A stretch of 47,647 nucleotides of DNA from Bacteroidales bacterium. Lineage in GTDB: Bacteria > Bacteroidota > Bacteroidia > Bacteroidales > JAEINX01. Both the position numbers and the translations under genes were made by a program. Below are positions 24,483 to 32,983 of the stretch, piece by piece. Each line of letters opens with the position of its first letter. Position 1 is the stretch's first letter. The notes beneath the pieces were generated by a model. The model was not told the origin of the DNA, made no database searches, and saw only the letters and a list, made by a program, of their open reading frames with translations. The DNA lies in contig JAEINX010000017.1 in assembly GCA_016342645.1 (NCBI GenBank), positions 1 to 47,647 of the forward strand, read 5' to 3'.

Positions 24483-27400
24483 ATGGAAAAGCTTGAACAA
24501 TTATCGGGAAATATAGAAAAATTTCATAAAGAAAGCTTAGAACGCTTAAAGGAATTATCGGCAATAAACAAAACAACAAGCATTTTAAAACAAGGTAAAC
24601 CTGTTGATGAAATACTTCAACAAATTTGTCATATTTTACCTGACGCTTATCAATATCCTGAATTTACAACGGCAAGAATTAAATTTGACGAGAAAGAATA
24701 TACTTCACCGAAATTTGTTTTATCACCATGGAAACAAGAGCAAACTTTTGATACAATTGATAACAAAGAAGGTGTAATTGAAATTTATTATTTACAGGAT
24801 TTCCCGAATTATGATGAAGGACCTTTTTTAAATGAAGAAAGAGATCTTATAATAAATATTGCTAATTTAATTTCAGGCTTTCTCAATCGAATCACAGGTA
24901 AAGAGGTTTTAAAACAAAGAATTAAAAAAGAAGAAAGAAAACCGGAAACTAAATTGAAAGATAATTTTGTAACAAGTCGAAGGTTGCTACAAAAATTTCT
25001 CAATAAAAGTAATTCCGATCGAGATATTTATCACGATTTAATGCCTTTTAAGGTAAAAGAAATTCTACTTATTGCAAACTTATATGATGCATATAGTATT
25101 GAAAAAGAAGGGCGGTTCTCGGAACATGTTCTCGGTGAATATCAACAATTAAATTTGACTTCCGTACCAAGAATAACCGGTGTTTCATCTGCCGAAGAAG
25201 CTTTTGAGCAATTACATTCAAAACATTTCGACCTTATTATTTTGATGGCGGGTGTTGACAGAAAAACACCTATCATTATAGGGAAAAAAATAAAGGAAGA
25301 ATTTCAATATATTCCGATTTTCTTATTATTAAACTCTAGCGGTGATATAGATTTTTATGAAACCGTATCGAGAAAAGAATCAAGTATCGACAGAACTTTT
25401 GTATGGAACGGCGATTCACGAATTTTCTTTGCTATGATTAAATTGGTTGAAGATGCTATTAACATTGAAAACGATACTAAAATCGGAATGGTTAGGGTTA
25501 TTCTTCTCGTTGAAGATTCGCCTAATTATTATTCGCGTTACCTTCCATTACTTTATAAAATTGTTATGGAACAAACTAAAAGGCTCATAGACGATGTCAG
25601 CACTGATGAGCTTTATAAAGTTCTGCGACTAAGAGCAAGGCCGAAAATAATTCTGGCTTCAAGTTATGAAGGAGCAGTTAAAATACTTGATAGCTATGAA
25701 GAATATATGTTATGTTTGATAACGGATGTAAAATATGAAAAGGCCGGTAAAATTTATAGCAAAGCAGGATTTGAGCTTGTAAACTATATAAGAAAAAACT
25801 TTAAAGAAATACCGACAATAATTCAATCGTCTGAAAATTCCAATGCCGAAATTGCATATAAATTGAATACAACTTTTATTAATAAAAATTCGGAAACTCT
25901 AATACAGGATTTTGAAAGTTTTATTGTTCATTATCTCGGTTTCGGAAATTTCATTTACCGAGATGACTCAGGACGACAAATCGGCATGGCAAAAACATTA
26001 AAAGAATTTGAAAATCAATTAAAAACCATCCCGAACGAATCCTTGTTATACCATGCCCGAAAAAACCATTTTTCGCTTTGGCTAATGGCAAGAGGTGAAA
26101 TTCAGGCTGCAAAAATTCTTAGCCCTCATAAAGTTAGCGACTTTAAGAGCCCACAAAAAATTAGAGAAGTTTTAATTAGCGTTATTCAGAAATTTCGCAA
26201 TGAGCAGAATAAAGGAAAAATTATTCCTTTTGAAGAATCGGCAATCTTGGACGAAACAAACATAGTAAGTCTTTCAGACGGATCGCTGGGAGGAAAAGGG
26301 AGAGGCCTTGCATTTATAAACTCTTTAATTTACAATTATGATTTCTCAAAACATATTTCTAACATCAATATTTGCACACCTAAAACTTCTGTAATAGGCA
26401 CTGATGAGTTTGATTTATTCTTAGATAATAATAAATTACATAGCAAAATTCATAACATCAAAGATTATAATGCAATAAAAAATATTTTTATTGAGGCCAA
26501 ACTTACCGAAACACTTTCAAAACGTATAAAAGCAATACTGAAAAAAATAAAAAACCCTTTAGCTATCAGATCATCGGGGCTTTTTGAAGATTCATTAAAC
26601 CAACCTTTTGCCGGAATTTTTGAAACCTATTTATTACCAAATAATCATCCAAATATTAATGTAAGATTGAAACAAACTCTTGATGCCATAAAACTGGTTT
26701 TTGCCTCCATATATTCAAATGTAGCTCGCGGATACATCGAAGCCGTAAATTTCAATCTCGAAGATGAAAAAATGGCAGTAATTATTCAGGAAGTAGTGGG
26801 AAATAAATTTGAAAATACTTTTTATCCTCATATTAGCGGTGTTGCTCAATCGTATAATTATTATCCGTTTGCACACATGAAACCCGAAGAAGGTTTTGCA
26901 ATTGCTGCCATCGGACTTGGGAAATATGTTGTTGAAGGTGATAAAGCTTATCGTTTCTCACCAAAATATCCGGCAACCGAAATTAATACTCCTAAAGATC
27001 AATATAAAAATTCACAGCTTCAGTTTTTTGCTGTTGATTTGAAAAAAGAAAATGTCAATTTGCTTGAAGGAGACACCGCCGGACTTACTTTGCTCGACAT
27101 AGACGAAGCCGAAATGCACGGCAACTTAAAACATTGTGCATCGGTTTATGATGCCGATAATGATATAATTTATCCGGGAATAAATAAACCCGGCCCGAGA
27201 ATTATAAACTTTGCAAATATTTTAAAATATAATTACATTCCTTTAGCAAAAACCATTGAGGTTGTCCTTGATGTAGTTAAAGAAGCATTAGGCTCGCCGG
27301 TTGAAATTGAATTTGCAGTCGATCTGACAAAAGACAAGGGCAATAAAGCTTCGTTTTATTTATTACAAATTAAACCGCTAATAGGCTCTGCCCAGGATTA

Positions 27401-27938
27401 CGAAATTGATTTAGACGAAATTAAAAAGGAAAGCATAATTCTGTTTACCGAAAAAGGAATGGGAAACGGAATTCTTAAAACAATTCAGGATATTATTTAT
27501 GTTGATAATTCCCTTTTCGATAAATCACAAACCGAAGAAATGGCAAGTGAAATCGAAATATTGAATAATAGAATGGTAAAAGAAAACAGACAATATATTT
27601 TGATTGGCCCTGGAAGATGGGGAACCCGAGATAAGTGGATAGGAATTCCCGTAAATTGGCCTCAAATTTCTAATGCAAAAATTATAATTGAAACAAGCCT
27701 TGATGATTATCCTCTCGATGCTTCATCAGGTTCGCATTTCTTTCATAATGTAACTTCGATGAATGTAGGATATTTTTCTGTTCAAAGTTCAAGTTCTAAA
27801 AGTTATATCTCCTATGATAAACTTGATAATCAAAACTTGATTGAAAAAACCAAGTTTTTTAAGCATGTTCGATTTGAAAAGCCCTTAAAGGTTAGAATGG
27901 ATGGAAAAAAACGAATTTCTGTAATAACGATTGATTAA
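24483..27938 (+). CDS. PEP/pyruvate-binding protein with GAF-like and two receiver-like domains
   Basis: 1151 residues from the ATG at 24483; a GTG 6 bp earlier is also in frame. The N-terminal sensor domain (about 25-140; PDAYQYPEFTTARIKF, GPFLNEERDLI) resembles GAF-like modules seen in histidine kinases. The first receiver-like domain (about 190-300) lacks the phosphoacceptor Asp (FDLIILMAGVDRKTP). The second (about 338-495) keeps VEDS, D415 (LITDVKY), a Ser and the late Lys (FINKNS). A PPDK_N / PEP-synthase-like ATP-grasp domain follows (about 595-990; LGGKGRGLAF, and R696 in LAIRSSGLFEDS). The conserved C-terminus has GPGRWGTRDKWIGIPVNWPQ. The phosphohistidine swivel and the PEP-binding barrel of true PEP synthase are absent, so it is probably not a PEP synthase but a signalling or phosphotransfer protein. 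The family is known in Bacteroidota; the biochemical role is not established. Confidence 0.85.
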   Translation: MEKLEQLSGNIEKFHKESLERLKELSAINKTTSILKQGKPVDEILQQICHILPDAYQYPEFTTARIKFDEKEYTSPKFVLSPWKQEQTFDTIDNKEGVIEIYYLQDFPNYDEGPFLNEERDLIINIANLISGFLNRITGKEVLKQRIKKEERKPETKLKDNFVTSRRLLQKFLNKSNSDRDIYHDLMPFKVKEILLIANLYDAYSIEKEGRFSEHVLGEYQQLNLTSVPRITGVSSAEEAFEQLHSKHFDLIILMAGVDRKTPIIIGKKIKEEFQYIPIFLLLNSSGDIDFYETVSRKESSIDRTFVWNGDSRIFFAMIKLVEDAINIENDTKIGMVRVILLVEDSPNYYSRYLPLLYKIVMEQTKRLIDDVSTDELYKVLRLRARPKIILASSYEGAVKILDSYEEYMLCLITDVKYEKAGKIYSKAGFELVNYIRKNFKEIPTIIQSSENSNAEIAYKLNTTFINKNSETLIQDFESFIVHYLGFGNFIYRDDSGRQIGMAKTLKEFENQLKTIPNESLLYHARKNHFSLWLMARGEIQAAKILSPHKVSDFKSPQKIREVLISVIQKFRNEQNKGKIIPFEESAILDETNIVSLSDGSLGGKGRGLAFINSLIYNYDFSKHISNINICTPKTSVIGTDEFDLFLDNNKLHSKIHNIKDYNAIKNIFIEAKLTETLSKRIKAILKKIKNPLAIRSSGLFEDSLNQPFAGIFETYLLPNNHPNINVRLKQTLDAIKLVFASIYSNVARGYIEAVNFNLEDEKMAVIIQEVVGNKFENTFYPHISGVAQSYNYYPFAHMKPEEGFAIAAIGLGKYVVEGDKAYRFSPKYPATEINTPKDQYKNSQLQFFAVDLKKENVNLLEGDTAGLTLLDIDEAEMHGNLKHCASVYDADNDIIYPGINKPGPRIINFANILKYNYIPLAKTIEVVLDVVKEALGSPVEIEFAVDLTKDKGNKASFYLLQIKPLIGSAQDYEIDLDEIKKESIILFTEKGMGNGILKTIQDIIYVDNSLFDKSQTEEMASEIEILNNRMVKENRQYILIGPGRWGTRDKWIGIPVNWPQISNAKIIIETSLDDYPLDASSGSHFFHNVTSMNVGYFSVQSSSSKSYISYDKLDNQNLIEKTKFFKHVRFEKPLKVRMDGKKRISVITID

Positions 27939-28225
27939 ATAAAATCTGGAATTAGATGTGAATTTTCCAAAATTATTTCTTAGAGATGCTTAAGATTATT
28001 TATCACGAAGAAACACTAAGGTTTTTAAGAAGTTACACAAAGAAAATGATTGTTTTAAGTGTACAATATTATATAAATTGAAATTTTTTTTAATCTTCTT
28101 AAGTATTTTATTTGGTTTTCTAAAATATATTGTTTTAACTTTGCTAAAAACATTTAATGACATGTTTTACAGATCGGTTTTATAGAAGTTGAGAAATATC
28201 AAAAGTTTTCATATTTTCTGACCTC
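27939..28225. other. Intergenic stretch with a worn repeat remnant
   Basis: No gene is seen in these 287 bp. Around 28000-28045 the words cacgaagaaacactaagg and gttacacaaag resemble the degenerate CACAGAGACACAAAG-like strings common between genes in Bacteroidota. The Liv promoter lies at 28111-28143. Confidence 0.4.
28111..28143 (+). promoter_or_regulatory. Promoter of the Liv locus
   Basis: TTTG (28111-28114), a 21-nt spacer and TAACTTTG (28136-28143) match both elements of the Bacteroidota promoter consensus. The leader to livG is about 75 nt. This is the clearest two-element promoter in the window. Confidence 0.65.
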
Positions 28226-28972
28226 ATGCTTGAAATTAAAAATATTTATAAATCATTTGGAGAACAAAAGGTTCTTCAGGGATTGAATATGTCAATTGAT
28301 AAGGGGAAAATATATACTTTGGTTGGTGGGAATGGGACAGGTAAAACTACTCTGTTTAACTTAATTACGGGCTTCCTGAAACCGGATAAGGGAGAGATTT
28401 TATTGAATAATAAACGGCTTGACAAGCATTCTCCGGTTTCAATTAACTCAAAAGGAATTACACGTACATTTCAGGATTTGCGGATTATTAACCAGCTAAC
28501 TGTTAAGGAAAACATTTTATTATCATTTAAAGAAAATCCGGGGGAGAGAATTTTTAATTCAATTCTACCTGCCGGAATTTTCAAGAAACAATATTTTAAT
28601 TTCTTTGAAAAGACAGAACAGATTATTGAAAAAGTGCATTTAGAAAATGTTAAAAATAATCTTGCGGGAGAAATATCTTACGGGCAACAAAAATTATTAA
28701 CGATTGCCTGCCTGCTTGCTAATGATGCCGAAATTTTATTATTAGATGAGCCTGTTGCCGGAATTGACAAAGAGAATTATATCCGAATTTATGATTTAAT
28801 TATTCAACTAAAGAAAGAAGGAAAAACCATCATTCAAATTGAACATAACCACAAATTTGTTGAAAGCCTTAGTGATGGAATCTGGTTTTTAAATGCCGGA
28901 AAAGCTGTGTTATTTGATCAATATAATGAATTTGTAAAGGATAGAATAGTAAAAGAAGTATATTTGAATTAG
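28226..28972 (+). CDS. livG: Branched-chain amino-acid-type ABC transporter ATPase (LivG-like)
   Basis: 248 residues, full length. Walker A GGNGTGKTT (34-42), Q-loop near 86-90 (TRTFQDLRI, the LivG-like form), signature ISYGQQKLL (near 150; SYGQQ in place of LSGGQ, as in this subfamily), Walker B ILLLDEPVAGID (about 171-182) and the switch His in IIQIEHNH (about 208). It would power import of branched-chain or related amino acids with LivF, LivH, LivM and a binding protein. Here only a broken LivF/LivM chimera follows (29756) and no LivH or LivK is in view, so the transporter is probably not functional unless the other parts are encoded elsewhere. The toxin-antitoxin pair starts 22 bp downstream. 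Confidence 0.88.
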   Translation: MLEIKNIYKSFGEQKVLQGLNMSIDKGKIYTLVGGNGTGKTTLFNLITGFLKPDKGEILLNNKRLDKHSPVSINSKGITRTFQDLRIINQLTVKENILLSFKENPGERIFNSILPAGIFKKQYFNFFEKTEQIIEKVHLENVKNNLAGEISYGQQKLLTIACLLANDAEILLLDEPVAGIDKENYIRIYDLIIQLKKEGKTIIQIEHNHKFVESLSDGIWFLNAGKAVLFDQYNEFVKDRIVKEVYLN

Positions 28973-28979
28973 CAATTGC
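28959..28979 (+). promoter_or_regulatory. Promoter and palindrome of the UPF0175/DUF3368 module
   Basis: TATATTTG (28959-28966), the same 8-mer as the ParD/RelE promoter, lies in the last codons of livG; TTTG at 28931-28934 is a weak -33 candidate (24-nt spacer). The palindrome GCAATTGC (28972-28979) covers the expected start point. The leader to the ATG at 28995 is about 20 nt. Confidence 0.45.
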
Positions 28980-28994
28980 GATGAATAACTAAAT

Positions 28995-29258
28995 ATGAAT
29001 GATATGAATTATCAACTAAATATTGCATACCCAGAAAAATTGCCTGATGCACTACATCTGACACATGAGCAATTTAAAGAAAATGCAAAAATGGCTATGG
29101 CTGCAAAGCTCTTTGAAATGGGAAAGCTTTCATCGGGTATAGCAGCTCAACTCGCAGGGGTTGACAGAGTGTTTTTTCTGATAAATTTACATAAATATGG
29201 TGTTAATATGATTGATTTGGATAATGATGAACTTGAATCTGATTTAAAAAATGCCTGA
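28995..29258 (+). CDS. UPF0175-family antitoxin-like protein
   Basis: 87 residues. The UPF0175 signature is clear: NAKMAMAAKLFEMGKLSSGI then AAQLAGVDRVFFLINLHKYG, the latter being a helix-turn-helix-like segment. Proteins of this family are found next to DUF3368 PIN-like proteins and are taken as their antitoxins. It overlaps the DUF3368 gene by 8 bp (29251-29258), so the two are coupled. The start is the ATG at 28995; the in-frame Met at residue 4 (MNDM) is another possibility. Confidence 0.85.
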   Translation: MNDMNYQLNIAYPEKLPDALHLTHEQFKENAKMAMAAKLFEMGKLSSGIAAQLAGVDRVFFLINLHKYGVNMIDLDNDELESDLKNA

Positions 29259-29742
29259 TAGAATTGTAATCAATACCGGACCAATTATTTCAATAGTTGC
29301 TGCAACGGGAAGTTTGGATGTTTTAAACAAACTTTATAAAGATGTTTATGTTCCTAATGAAGTAAACAGAGAAATTTCAGGGAGTTTGATAAAAACATTT
29401 GCATTGAAAGAATTTAACGAAGCAAGCTTTTTGAGAAAAGAAAAAACACCTGTGGATATTTCTACTATTTTAAAAAATACTTTGGATATTGGAGAGGCTT
29501 CGGTTATTCAGTTAGCTTTAAACAAAAAGATTCAAACGGTTTGTATTGATGAAAAAGTAGGCAGGCGCGTTGCCAGACTGAATAATTTATCTTTAATCGG
29601 CTCAACGAGTATTCTTATAAAAGCTAAAAATCTTGGTTATTTAAAATCTATGAAAAATGCTATTTCCGAAATGAAAAATAAGGGTATTTATTTGTCAGAT
29701 AATATCATAAATTTTGCATTGAAGCATACAAACGAAATATAA
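29251..29742 (+). CDS. DUF3368 PIN-like putative toxin
   Basis: 163 residues. The PIN-like core is seen in VINTGPIISIVAATGSLDVL (about 5-24; Asn in place of the first PIN Asp is common in DUF3368), a central LDIGEASVIQLA with the conserved Glu, and VCIDEKVGRRVARLNNLSLI with the third acidic site. By family it would be a ribonuclease toxin, but activity for DUF3368 members is less well proven than for VapC. It overlaps its UPF0175 partner by 8 bp and ends 13 bp before the LivF'-'LivM chimera, so the module splits what was probably a livG-livF pair. Confidence 0.83.
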   Translation: MPDRIVINTGPIISIVAATGSLDVLNKLYKDVYVPNEVNREISGSLIKTFALKEFNEASFLRKEKTPVDISTILKNTLDIGEASVIQLALNKKIQTVCIDEKVGRRVARLNNLSLIGSTSILIKAKNLGYLKSMKNAISEMKNKGIYLSDNIINFALKHTNEI

Positions 29743-29755
29743 TAAAGTATTTGAG

Positions 29756-30847
29756 TTGTTAGAAGTAAAAAATATATCATCAGGTTACGGCAAAAAGCAG
29801 GTACTTTACGATGTTTCTATGCAAATTAAAATGGGTGAGGTTGTTTTACTTACAGGAGGTAACGGTTCCGGAAAATCCACTTTATTAAAGTGTATATATA
29901 ATTTACTTCCATGTTGGACAGGTGAGATATTTTTTGAAGGTAAGAAAATAAACGGATTAAAACCATCTGATTTGATTCAAATGGGTATTGTTTATATTCC
30001 TCAAAAGGATTTTTATTTTGAAAACCTCACGGTTGAAGAAAACGGGACAGGTTTAATTTCTCTGGCTCATGCAGGCTTTTATGGGATTGGAGCTTATACT
30101 TCTGCAATTCTTTCTGTTGATTATGGTTTTCCATTTCTGGCAACCTTGCCGATAGCAATGCTAATAAGTGGAATAATTGCAGTATTTGTTTCGGTAATTG
30201 CCTTGCGAACGGTTGATGACTATTTTATTATTATTACTCTTGGAATTCAGGTTGTAGCTTTTTCAATTATGAATAACTGGATGGATTTAACCAATGGCCC
30301 ACTTGGAATTCCCGGTATTCCGGCTATTTCAATTCTGGGATTTGAGTTTGGCAGCAAAATACCTTTTCTAATTTTAACCTTATTTTTAACGATATTGGTG
30401 TTTTATATTCTAAGAAACATCACCAGATCACCTTTCGGCAGGATACTAATTGCATTAAGCGAAGACGAAATATTTACCAAAAGCCTTGGTAAAAAAGTAT
30501 ATCAGGCTAAAATTGCAAGTTTTACAATAGGTGCAATGTTTGCTGCAATTCCGGGAGTTTTGTATGCTCATTACATTAGCTACATTGATCCTACAAGTTT
30601 TACTATTGACGAATCCATTTTCATTTTATCAATTGTAATTATTGGAGGCATGAGAAATCTTTGGGGATCGGCAATAGCAGCAGCAGTATTGATAATATTA
30701 CCGGAAGCATTAAGATTTGTAGGTATGCCAAGCAACATCGCTGCAAACATGAGACAAATAATTTATGGTCTGGCACTTGTAATTATGATGTTTAAATATA
30801 GTAAGGGATTTATTTCAAAGTGTTATGTTGGGCAGGAAAATAAATAA
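29756..30847 (+). CDS. In-frame LivF'-'LivM chimera (probable deletion product)
   Basis: 363 residues from a TTG at 29756; no closer ATG exists, and MLEVKNISSGYGKKQVLYDV is the normal LivF beginning. Residues 1-96 are LivF: Walker A GGNGSGKST (34-42), GIVYIPQKDFYFENLTVEEN with the Q-loop. From residue 97 (about 30044) the sequence is LivM permease: GLISLAHAGFYGIGAYTS, then several membrane helices, DYFIIITLGIQVVAFS, the EAA-like loop and IIGGMRNLWGSAIAAAVLII. Missing are the LivF signature, Walker B and switch His, and the first one or two helices of LivM. The frame is kept across the join. Such a protein cannot hydrolyse ATP in the normal way. It is either a deletion relic or an assembly join; a working permease half is possible but unlikely. 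Confidence 0.85.
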   Translation: MLEVKNISSGYGKKQVLYDVSMQIKMGEVVLLTGGNGSGKSTLLKCIYNLLPCWTGEIFFEGKKINGLKPSDLIQMGIVYIPQKDFYFENLTVEENGTGLISLAHAGFYGIGAYTSAILSVDYGFPFLATLPIAMLISGIIAVFVSVIALRTVDDYFIIITLGIQVVAFSIMNNWMDLTNGPLGIPGIPAISILGFEFGSKIPFLILTLFLTILVFYILRNITRSPFGRILIALSEDEIFTKSLGKKVYQAKIASFTIGAMFAAIPGVLYAHYISYIDPTSFTIDESIFILSIVIIGGMRNLWGSAIAAAVLIILPEALRFVGMPSNIAANMRQIIYGLALVIMMFKYSKGFISKCYVGQENK

Positions 30848-30893
30848 AACCTCAACAATTACCACTAATTTTCTATAACCAAAACTTTATGAC

Positions 30894-30931
30894 AATCCTT
30901 TCGGATTTAAGGGATTCAATAAATTTTTTTT
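30894..30931 (+). terminator. Possible terminator after the Liv locus
   Basis: An 8-bp stem with one G-T pair (30894-30901 with 30909-30916) is followed by a run of eight T at 30924-30931. The stem is modest, and the site sits directly beside the convergent LytTR gene stop. Confidence 0.45.
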
Positions 30932-30932
30932 A

Positions 30933-31700
30933 TTATTTCTCTAACCACGCCTTAAAACTTTTCACTTTTTCGCGGCTAACGATAATTTCCTCATCATTTT
31001 TCCCTTTTAAAATAATTTTCAAGCGGCTGTTTGAATAGCTGATTATATCGGCAATTGCTTTAAGATTAATAATATATTTTCTGCTTACTCTGAAAAAATC
31101 ATCGGGATTTAAAAGGCCTTCGAGTTGCTCAAGCGAATAATCCAAAACATAGTTGTTATTTTCACTGGTTTGTAGAAAACTTGCTTTTTCTAAGGAATAA
31201 AAACAACTGATGTTTTCTACTTGAATGGATTTAATATGCTCGCCTACTTTTATAACAAAGCGGCTTTTGTATTCTTTGGTCAAAAGATGCAAAACCTTCT
31301 CGAAAGCAATATTTTTTGATGAAATATCTTCTGGATTTTTATCTGAATGAATTTTTTTAAATTTTTCGATTGCCGATGAAAGTTCATCAAAATCAAGAGG
31401 TTTTAAAAGATAATCTATACTATTTACTTTAAATGCTTTTATTGCATATTGATCGTAAGCAGTTGTAAAAATCACAGGACAGCTAATCATGCTTTGCTCG
31501 AAAATTTCAAAACTTAATCCGTCAGCTAATTGAATGTCCATAAAAACAAGGTCGGGAGGTGGATTGGAATTAAACCAGTCAACACTTTTTTCAACTGTAT
31601 TGAATTCCCCGAGTATCTCAATATTAGGGTCGTATTTTAGAATTAGTTCAAGCAAGCGTTTGGCTGCCAGTTGTTCGTCTTCTATTATAATTATCGTCAT
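30933..31700 (-). CDS. LytTR-family response regulator
   Basis: 255 residues. Receiver: ED at 7-8, phosphoacceptor D55 (LVFMDIQLADGLSF), T80, K100-P. LytTR domain about 150-252 (FVIKVGEHIKSIQVENISCF, FFRVSRKYIINLKAI, VSREKVKSFKAWLE). It is downstream of and in line with the LytS-type kinase at 31774, from which it is separated by 73 bp holding a long hairpin. The pair probably controls the nearby TPR/TonB receptor genes, but no target site was identified. Confidence 0.93.
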   Translation of the reverse strand: MTIIIIEDEQLAAKRLLELILKYDPNIEILGEFNTVEKSVDWFNSNPPPDLVFMDIQLADGLSFEIFEQSMISCPVIFTTAYDQYAIKAFKVNSIDYLLKPLDFDELSSAIEKFKKIHSDKNPEDISSKNIAFEKVLHLLTKEYKSRFVIKVGEHIKSIQVENISCFYSLEKASFLQTSENNNYVLDYSLEQLEGLLNPDDFFRVSRKYIINLKAIADIISYSNSRLKIILKGKNDEEIIVSREKVKSFKAWLEK

Positions 31701-31714
31701 TGATCTGTAATTTG

Positions 31715-31768
31715 TTTCCCGCAGATTTCGCTGATTTTTCCGAATTTATCAGCAAAATCTGCGGGAAA
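31715..31768. repeat. Imperfect 21-bp inverted repeat between kinase and regulator
   Basis: 31715-31735 pairs with 31748-31768 at 20 of 21 positions, with a 12-nt loop. The arms carry the CGCAGATTT/TTTGCTGAT words of a common Bacteroidota intergenic repeat. It fills most of the 73-bp gap in a two-gene operon, so it could attenuate or process the message and lower regulator output relative to kinase. Confidence 0.7.
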
Positions 31769-31773
31769 TATTT

Positions 31774-32853
31774 TCATTTTTTTATTAAAGGAATTTTAAC
31801 GATGAATTCTTTTGGCTCGGATTCGATATTTTCTGTTTCCGGATTCTTAATAATAACTTCTTCTTTTGAAAGATACTTATACCTAAGTTTAATGTTTTCA
31901 AGCCCGACATGGCTATTCCTGTTTTTATCGTCCCGATGTTCTTTTATGGTTTTTTTTATCTGCAAATTATTTTTTACTACAATGTATTTTTCATCATTGA
32001 AAACATCAATTGTCAGGGGTTTTTCTTTTGTTATAACGTTGTGTTTTATCGCATTTTCGATTAATAATTGAATCGAAAGCGGAATCACCATAATATTTTT
32101 CGACTTGTTTAGGTTGATATTTATTTTAAGGTTTTCACTAAATCGTATTTTCTGAAGAAAACAATAACTTTCAACAAATTCAATTTCCGTTTCTATCGGG
32201 ACAAGTTCAATGTCTTTGATTTCTAAAACATAGCGATACACTTCTGATAATTGTTTAATAAATTTAACAGCTTTATCCTGATCAACATAAACTAAAGACG
32301 ATAAGGTATTCAAACTATTGAACAAAAAATGCGGGTTCACCTGATTCTTTAATGATTCATATTCGAACGAAAGTTTTTCGCGTTTTAAAATTTCTTCGTT
32401 GGTTACCGATACTCGCCATTGTTTGAAAAACTCAATTGAATAAAGTGCAAAAATAATAATGAGTGTAACCATCATTTGGATTACAAAAATCCAAAATCCG
32501 CCACGTTTGAAAATGAAATTATAAAAATTGTTTCCCTCATAAATTCCAAACCATAAATAATTTACTCCAACTATTGTTATTGAGGAAAATACAAGCATAA
32601 TAATTATATGAACCATTATTCTTTTCTTTGGATTATCTTCCCATTTAACTATTCTATCAATAAAGAGTTCAGGTAAGGTGTTTGCTTCCAAAAGCGAAAA
32701 ACCTATTATAAATGAATAAAGTAAATTATCAGCAAGAGCGTCATAAGTAAGATTTGATAAATTGGAAAAAATTAACGAAAATCCGAAACCAATTAATGTT
32801 ACTATAATTATTATTCGAATATGCTTGAAAACAGTCTTTTTAGAAATTTTCAT
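31774..32853 (-). CDS. LytS-type membrane sensor histidine kinase
   Basis: 359 residues. Four membrane helices (about 13-31, 43-58, 79-102, 119-141) with little extracytoplasmic sequence. The His_kinase domain has H175 in QVNPHFLFNSL, and the ATPase domain has LLIENAIKHN (N-box) and SHVGLENIKLRYKYL. The usual DNG is replaced by VKNNL, which is common in this kinase class. It probably senses a membrane or small-molecule cue and phosphorylates the LytTR regulator at 30933. It lies 130 bp after the TPR gene, on the same strand. Confidence 0.92.
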   Translation of the reverse strand: MKISKKTVFKHIRIIIIVTLIGFGFSLIFSNLSNLTYDALADNLLYSFIIGFSLLEANTLPELFIDRIVKWEDNPKKRIMVHIIIMLVFSSITIVGVNYLWFGIYEGNNFYNFIFKRGGFWIFVIQMMVTLIIIFALYSIEFFKQWRVSVTNEEILKREKLSFEYESLKNQVNPHFLFNSLNTLSSLVYVDQDKAVKFIKQLSEVYRYVLEIKDIELVPIETEIEFVESYCFLQKIRFSENLKININLNKSKNIMVIPLSIQLLIENAIKHNVITKEKPLTIDVFNDEKYIVVKNNLQIKKTIKEHRDDKNRNSHVGLENIKLRYKYLSKEEVIIKNPETENIESEPKEFIVKIPLIKK

Positions 32854-32920
32854 TTTTAATTTTTATTTGGGATAAATATATATAAATTTCGGGATATTGA
32901 ATTTTAATGTCGAATTTTTT

Positions 32921-32967
32921 AGTCGGCAGTCCACAGTCTGCCGACTGCTGACAGAAGACTGCCGACT
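32921..32967. repeat. GTCGGCAGTC-type nested inverted repeat
   Basis: AGTCGGCAGT (32921-32930) pairs with either 32938-32946 or 32958-32967, because the word CTGCCGACT occurs twice 21 bp apart. The two hairpins exclude each other. It lies 16 bp after the stop of the TPR gene and resembles intergenic repeats seen in many Bacteroidota. It may act as a terminator, though no T run follows. Confidence 0.65.
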
Positions 32968-32983
32968 GAAGACTGTTAACTTC

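Noticed and set aside
29251-29742. Loss of the first catalytic Asp in the PIN-like toxin (INTGP)
   Set aside because: Asn at this place is common in DUF3368 proteins as I know the family, so it is not evidence of decay here.
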